Of a stretch of DNA of 64,000 nucleotides, positions 60,788-64,000 are shown one piece after another. Origin of the DNA: Euzebya tangerina (GTDB taxonomy: Bacteria; Actinomycetota; Nitriliruptoria; Euzebyales; Euzebyaceae); assembly GCF_003074135.1 (NCBI RefSeq), contig NZ_PPDK01000001.1, positions 1,550,001 through 1,614,000 on the forward strand, given 5' to 3'. The notes under the pieces were generated by a model that saw nothing but the letters and a program-made list of their open reading frames with translations, was not told the origin of the DNA and did no database searches. The position numbers were made by a program, and so were the translations under genes. The first letter of the stretch is position 1, and each line of letters opens with the position of its first letter.

Positions 60788-62301
60788 GTGGCGGGGGTAT
60801 GAGTGACGGCCCCGTGCGTTCGGAATCTGCGGCGGCTCATCTCGAGCAGGCCAAGCAGGCGCTGGCCGGCCTGGCTGACGGGGTTGGGGAGCCGGTCCGG
60901 CAGTTGGGGGTGATCGGCGGCGGTCAGATGGGGGCCGGGATCGCGGCGACGGCGGTGTCGCTGGGCTTGGCGACGACGGTTCGGGACGTCTCGGAGGAGT
61001 CGCTGTCTCGCGCTCGGGCGTACCGGGACAAGGTCCTGGCCCGCACAGCGGGGGAGGGCGCGTCGCGCGGCTCCTCGCCTGGTGGGGAACCTGGCCGCTC
61101 CGGTGGGGAATCTAACCCTGGTGGGGAACCTGACCTCACCGGTGGGGAATCTGACTCTGGTGGGGAACCTGGCCTCTCCGATGGGGAATCTAACCGTGGT
61201 GGGGAACCTGACCTTGCCGCGCTCTCCGGTGAGGAATCTGACTCTGGTGGGGAACCTGACCTTGCCGCGCTCTGGACCGCGACGCCCGGATGGGACCACT
61301 TCGACCGGGCCGACGCCGTCATCGAGGCCGTCTTCGAGCTGCCAGAGCTCAAGGACACCGTCCTCGAAGACGTCGGAGGGATCGTGGGCGAGCAGGCCCT
61401 GGTGGCCTCCAACACCTCCGCCATCCCCATCCGGACGCTGGCCACCTCGGTCCCTGATCCCAGCCGCTTCATCGGGATGCACTTCTTCTCGCCCGTCGAC
61501 CGGATGCCGCTGGTCGAGCTGATACCGCACGACGGCACCGCCGCGGAGACCGTCACCCGGGCCGCCGCCCTGGGACGACAGCTGGGGAAGGTCGGCGTCG
61601 TCGTCGGGGACGCACCGGGGTTCTTCACCTCCCGCGTCTACGCACGCTGGCTGGTCGAGGGCGTCCGACTGCTGCTGGACCGCGCAACCGTCGAGGAGAT
61701 CGACGGGGCGGCCAAGACCGTCGGCTTCCCCGTCGGCCCCCTGCGCGCCCACGACGAGGCGACCCTGAACCTGGTGCTTCAGGCCAGCATCACCCAGGTC
61801 GCCGAGCCGGTCATGGCCGACCGCCTCGACATCGCAGCCGCGCGCGAGGCACTGCAGGCCCTGGTCGATGCCGGCGTCCAGGGTCGACGACAGGGCAGTG
61901 GGTTCTACCGCTACACCGACGGCCGCCGCGACGGGTCGAACCCCGCGGTGGCCGCCACCCTCGGCGTCACGCCCTCCGAGCTGCCGGAGGCGGTGATCGG
62001 CGAGCGGCTGCTGCTGGCCTTCGCCTCGGAGTGCTACCTCTGCTGGGATGACGGGACCCTCTGCCATCCCGACGACGGCGACGTCGCGGCCGTGCTCGGC
62101 ATCGGCTTCCCCGGCGGACTCGGTGGGCCCTTCCACTTCGCCGACCAGACGGGCCACGCCGAGATGGTCCGGCGCTGCGAGGCGTTGGGTGAGGTGCGCT
62201 TCCCGCCCGGCCAGACCATGCGGCACCTGGCCGAGGCCGGCGGCACCTTCCACGCGCAAACCCGCCGCCCGGCTCCGTTCGCCCCGCTCCCGGAGAACTG
62301 A
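60784..62301 (+). CDS. 3-hydroxyacyl-CoA dehydrogenase with internal repeat insertion
   Basis: The 505-residue protein has the NAD motif LGVIGGGQMGAGIAATAVSLG, AVIEAVFELPELKDTVL, VASNTSAIPI, FIGMHFFSPVDRMPLVELI, VVVGDAPGFFTSRV and two C-terminal 3HCDH domains (about 315-405 and 420-500). Residues about 100-163 are an expanded repeat of GGEP/GGES units, inside the Rossmann domain where homologues have a short helix. This is the dehydrogenase half of a FadB-type enzyme; the hydratase is a separate gene at 62305. ATG 60784 overlaps the dehydrogenase stop (ATGA); ATG 60799 is an alternative. Confidence 0.9.
   Translation: MSGGGMSDGPVRSESAAAHLEQAKQALAGLADGVGEPVRQLGVIGGGQMGAGIAATAVSLGLATTVRDVSEESLSRARAYRDKVLARTAGEGASRGSSPGGEPGRSGGESNPGGEPDLTGGESDSGGEPGLSDGESNRGGEPDLAALSGEESDSGGEPDLAALWTATPGWDHFDRADAVIEAVFELPELKDTVLEDVGGIVGEQALVASNTSAIPIRTLATSVPDPSRFIGMHFFSPVDRMPLVELIPHDGTAAETVTRAAALGRQLGKVGVVVGDAPGFFTSRVYARWLVEGVRLLLDRATVEEIDGAAKTVGFPVGPLRAHDEATLNLVLQASITQVAEPVMADRLDIAAAREALQALVDAGVQGRRQGSGFYRYTDGRRDGSNPAVAATLGVTPSELPEAVIGERLLLAFASECYLCWDDGTLCHPDDGDVAAVLGIGFPGGLGGPFHFADQTGHAEMVRRCEALGEVRFPPGQTMRHLAEAGGTFHAQTRRPAPFAPLPEN
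61081..61272 (+). repeat. In-frame minisatellite in the 3-hydroxyacyl-CoA dehydrogenase gene
   Basis: Units of 21 and 18 bases alternate, both starting GGTGGGGAA (or one-base variants), and form a 39-base (13-codon) composite repeated at 61081, 61120, 61159 and, in a 48-base form, 61198, with a partial fifth from 61246. All lengths are multiples of three. The protein repeat is GGEPxxxGGESxx. The last two long units share TTGCCGCGCTCT. Confidence 0.92.
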
Positions 62302-62304
62302 TCC

Positions 62305-63078
62305 ATGAACGACTCCTACGGCATGTTGACCGTGGCCGTCGACGACGGCATCTGCTTCGTCACGCTCGACCGGCCGACCAAGCTCAACACCATGACGTTT
62401 GCGTTCTGGACCGATCTGCAGGACCTGCTCGCGGACGCGACTGCCGACGACGACGTCCGGGTCCTGGTCGTGCACGGCGCGGGCGACAACTTCTCCGCCG
62501 GCGGGGACATCGAGGGGTTCGGCGGCCTCGATGACATCCCGGCCCGGCGGGAGTACCAGGAGCTGGCCTTCGCTGCCTTCCGGGCCTTCGAGACCTTCCC
62601 CAAGCCCACGATCGCGGCGGTGCACGGCTACGCACTGGGCGGCGGCTGCGAGCTGACGATGGTCACCGACCTGGTGATCTGCGATACCACTGCCCAGTTC
62701 GGGACACCGGAGGCGAGCGTCGGCTTGATGCCCGGTCTCGGTGTCGTCCGCGGTCGGGCCAACAGCAACCTGCACTGGCTGAAGCTGATGATCTTCACCG
62801 GTCAGCGGCTGGGGGCGGAGGAGGCGAAGGCGGCCGGACTGGTCACGACGGTTGTGCCGGAGGGAACCCACCTGGAGGAGGCCAGACGCCTCGCGGGGCT
62901 CATCGCAGCAAAGCCGGCGACCGCTCTCCGGGTGGCCAAGGGCATCCTCAACCGGGGGTCTGCCGAGGGGTACGAGTACTCCGTCGAGGCGACCGCCCTG
63001 TTGCACTCCACCAACGACCAGGCCGAGGGGGTTGCGGCGTTCGTCGAGCGGCGCGCTCCCGACTTCAAGGACCGCTGA
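62305..63078 (+). CDS. Enoyl-CoA hydratase/isomerase
   Basis: The 257-residue crotonase-fold protein has the oxyanion segments NFSAGGDIEGFG and HGYALGGGCELTMVTDL, the catalytic Glu in GGGCELT and a second Glu in FGTPEASVGLMPG. It probably hydrates the enoyl-CoA from the LCAD-like enzyme and passes it to the dehydrogenase just upstream (gap of 3 bases). A branched or carboxylated substrate is also possible given the carboxylase genes. The last codons (FKDR) are echoed just after the stop. Confidence 0.92.
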   Translation: MNDSYGMLTVAVDDGICFVTLDRPTKLNTMTFAFWTDLQDLLADATADDDVRVLVVHGAGDNFSAGGDIEGFGGLDDIPARREYQELAFAAFRAFETFPKPTIAAVHGYALGGGCELTMVTDLVICDTTAQFGTPEASVGLMPGLGVVRGRANSNLHWLKLMIFTGQRLGAEEAKAAGLVTTVVPEGTHLEEARRLAGLIAAKPATALRVAKGILNRGSAEGYEYSVEATALLHSTNDQAEGVAAFVERRAPDFKDR

Positions 63079-63111
63079 GCCCTATGACTGCCCCGTTCGA
63101 GGACCGCTGAC
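63063..63111 (+). repeat. Short duplication of the hydratase gene end
   Basis: TTCAAGGACCGCTGA at 63063-63077 is repeated as TTCGAGGACCGCTGA near 63096-63110. The copy closes a possible 8-codon reading frame starting at ATG 63084 (MTAPFEDR), and its GAGGA serves as the ribosome site of the next gene. This looks like a small tandem duplication rather than a gene. Confidence 0.5.
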
Positions 63112-64000
63112 ATGACCGATCAGGCCGGGCCGACGGAGACCGCGGCAACCCTCCCCACCATGAAGGACCGACTGGCCGAGCTCGAACGCCGCCGGCAGAT
63201 CGCCCTCGGGATGGGCGGGGAGGACCGGATCGCGCGGCACCACGCCTCGGGACGGCTGACGGCCCGGGAGCGGATCACCGCACTGCTGGACGACGACTCC
63301 TTCTACGAGATCGGGATGTTGGCCGAGCCGGAGCGTCGCCTGGACCGACCCGTCCCCGGCGACGGATGCATCACCGGGTTCGGCCGGTTGGACGGTCGGA
63401 AGGTCTGCCTGATCGCGATCGACGCCACGACCCTGGCGGGAACGACGGCGCCGATCAGCATGCGCAAGCAGGGCCGGATCGCCGAGTTCGCCGCCACGAA
63501 GGGGCTGCCGCTGATCCTGCTGATGGACGCCGACGGTGGCCGGATCCCCGACGTGATGGGGTGGCGGTTCAGCGGTCTGCCGTTCGACTTCTCGACGTTC
63601 CTGCAGACGCCGGAGGGGTACCCGCCGATCCCCCGGATCGCGGCGATGCTCGGTCCGGGCTACGGGGACTCGGCGCTGCACGCGGGGACGGCCCACATCG
63701 TGATCATGACCGAGTCGTCCTCGATCGCCCTGGTCGGCCCGACGGTGGTGGCCTCGGCCATCGGGGAGGTGGTCAGCGACGAGGAGTTGGGCGGCCCGGC
63801 CCATGCGCAGGAGTTGGGCACGGCTCACCTGGCGCTGCCCGATGAGCAGGAGGTCTTCGACGCGATCGCCGCCTACCTCTCCTACTTCCCCTCGAACGCC
63901 TCCCGGCCCGCACCGCTCGCGCCGGCAGTCGAGCCCCGTCGGCCCGCCGAGTCGCTGCTCGAGGTCGTGCCGACCAACCCCAAGCAGGCCTACGACATGG
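63112..64000 (+). CDS. Acyl-CoA carboxylase beta subunit (carboxyltransferase), 5-prime part
   Basis: The window holds the first 296 codons. They show the carboxyltransferase N-domain: MKDRLAELERRRQIALGMGGEDRIARHHASGRLTARERI, DDDSFYEIGMLA, a GFGRLDGRKVCLIAIDATT strand, and ALVGPTVVASAIGE...EELGGPAHAQELGTAHLAL, where acyl-CoA binds. It pairs with the biotin carboxylase/carrier at 57727. The sequence departs from ordinary PccB/MccB in the VMGWRFSGLPFDFSTFL region, so the substrate is uncertain. It continues past the window. Confidence 0.88.
   Translation, partial: MTDQAGPTETAATLPTMKDRLAELERRRQIALGMGGEDRIARHHASGRLTARERITALLDDDSFYEIGMLAEPERRLDRPVPGDGCITGFGRLDGRKVCLIAIDATTLAGTTAPISMRKQGRIAEFAATKGLPLILLMDADGGRIPDVMGWRFSGLPFDFSTFLQTPEGYPPIPRIAAMLGPGYGDSALHAGTAHIVIMTESSSIALVGPTVVASAIGEVVSDEELGGPAHAQELGTAHLALPDEQEVFDAIAAYLSYFPSNASRPAPLAPAVEPRRPAESLLEVVPTNPKQAYDM

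Noticed and set aside
61081-61272. CRISPR array
   Set aside because: Units are directly adjacent, alternate 21 and 18 bases, have no unique spacers and keep the protein frame open; this is a coding minisatellite.

Overview
The window is high-GC DNA from an actinobacterium. It has short intergenic gaps, frequent ATGA/GTGA start-stop overlaps and GTG or TTG starts. Two large secreted proteins carry three cell-wall-binding type 2 (CWB2) repeats each, joined to other exoprotein domains. From recalled family distribution, this fits the deep-branching marine/alkaline lineages (Nitriliruptoria, Euzebya-like) better than streptomycetes or mycobacteria. That placement is an inference. No rRNA, tRNA, IS element, prophage or CRISPR array was seen, and no gap between genes exceeds about 260 bases.

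Layout: (1) 1-11544 is a catabolic island. It encodes a CoA transferase, MmgE/PrpD protein, triple-RidA protein, two MaoC-type hydratase subunits, a Cys-less thiolase with DUF35 partner, acyl-CoA dehydrogenase, isochorismatase-type amidohydrolase, CitE-type lyase, GntR regulator, amidohydrolase, MIP18 protein and nitrilase. A near-identical motif lies in front of both the amidohydrolase/GntR divergon and the nitrilase. (2) 11597-15641 holds a small HTH/Clp-N pair with two perfect 16-bp operators, a VIT1/CCC1 metal transporter, a Ser/Thr kinase and a PGPGW membrane protein. (3) 15691-22213 is a six-gene minus-strand operon for mycosporine-like amino acid (MAA, UV sunscreen) biosynthesis: MysA-, MysB-, MysC-, MysD- and MysH-like enzymes plus a HAD-fold protein without its nucleophile. 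(4) 22470-37325 holds an entericidin-like lipoprotein, amidase, CorC-type CBS transporter, CWB2/beta-propeller exoprotein, a Rieske-ThDP enzyme fusion, a lipoprotein, a VWA/metzincin/CWB2 exoprotein and a D-aminoacylase-like hydrolase. (5) 37478-47036 holds CBS and PPOX proteins, a serine-biosynthesis-like trio (truncated class V aminotransferase, DUF1015, SerA), an acyl-CoA synthetase, phosphoglucomutase, a luciferase-like oxidoreductase and an unknown protein. (6) 47297-57119 holds a dienoyl-CoA-reductase-like SDR, a Tat-exported molybdenum hydroxylase pair, an arsenical-resistance cluster with an ArsR-GNAT fusion, and a Rieske ferredoxin/reductase/SDR set lacking a terminal oxygenase. (7) 57116-64000 is a TetR-linked acyl-CoA degradation locus: biotin carboxylase, LCAD-like dehydrogenase, 3-hydroxyacyl-CoA dehydrogenase carrying an in-frame minisatellite, enoyl-CoA hydratase and carboxyltransferase.

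How they work together: the first island looks like a route that activates an N-containing or branched acid to a CoA thioester, then dehydrogenates, hydrates and cleaves it. The last locus is a beta-oxidation/carboxylation route. Three related 14-bp sites, before the SDR at 47297, in the ferredoxin/SDR divergon and between the carboxylase and dehydrogenase, suggest one TetR regulon. The strongest candidates for something new are the MAA operon with its pseudo-HAD protein and extended cyclase, the triple RidA, the Rieske-ThDP fusion, the metalloprotease exoprotein and the repeat-expanded dehydrogenase.
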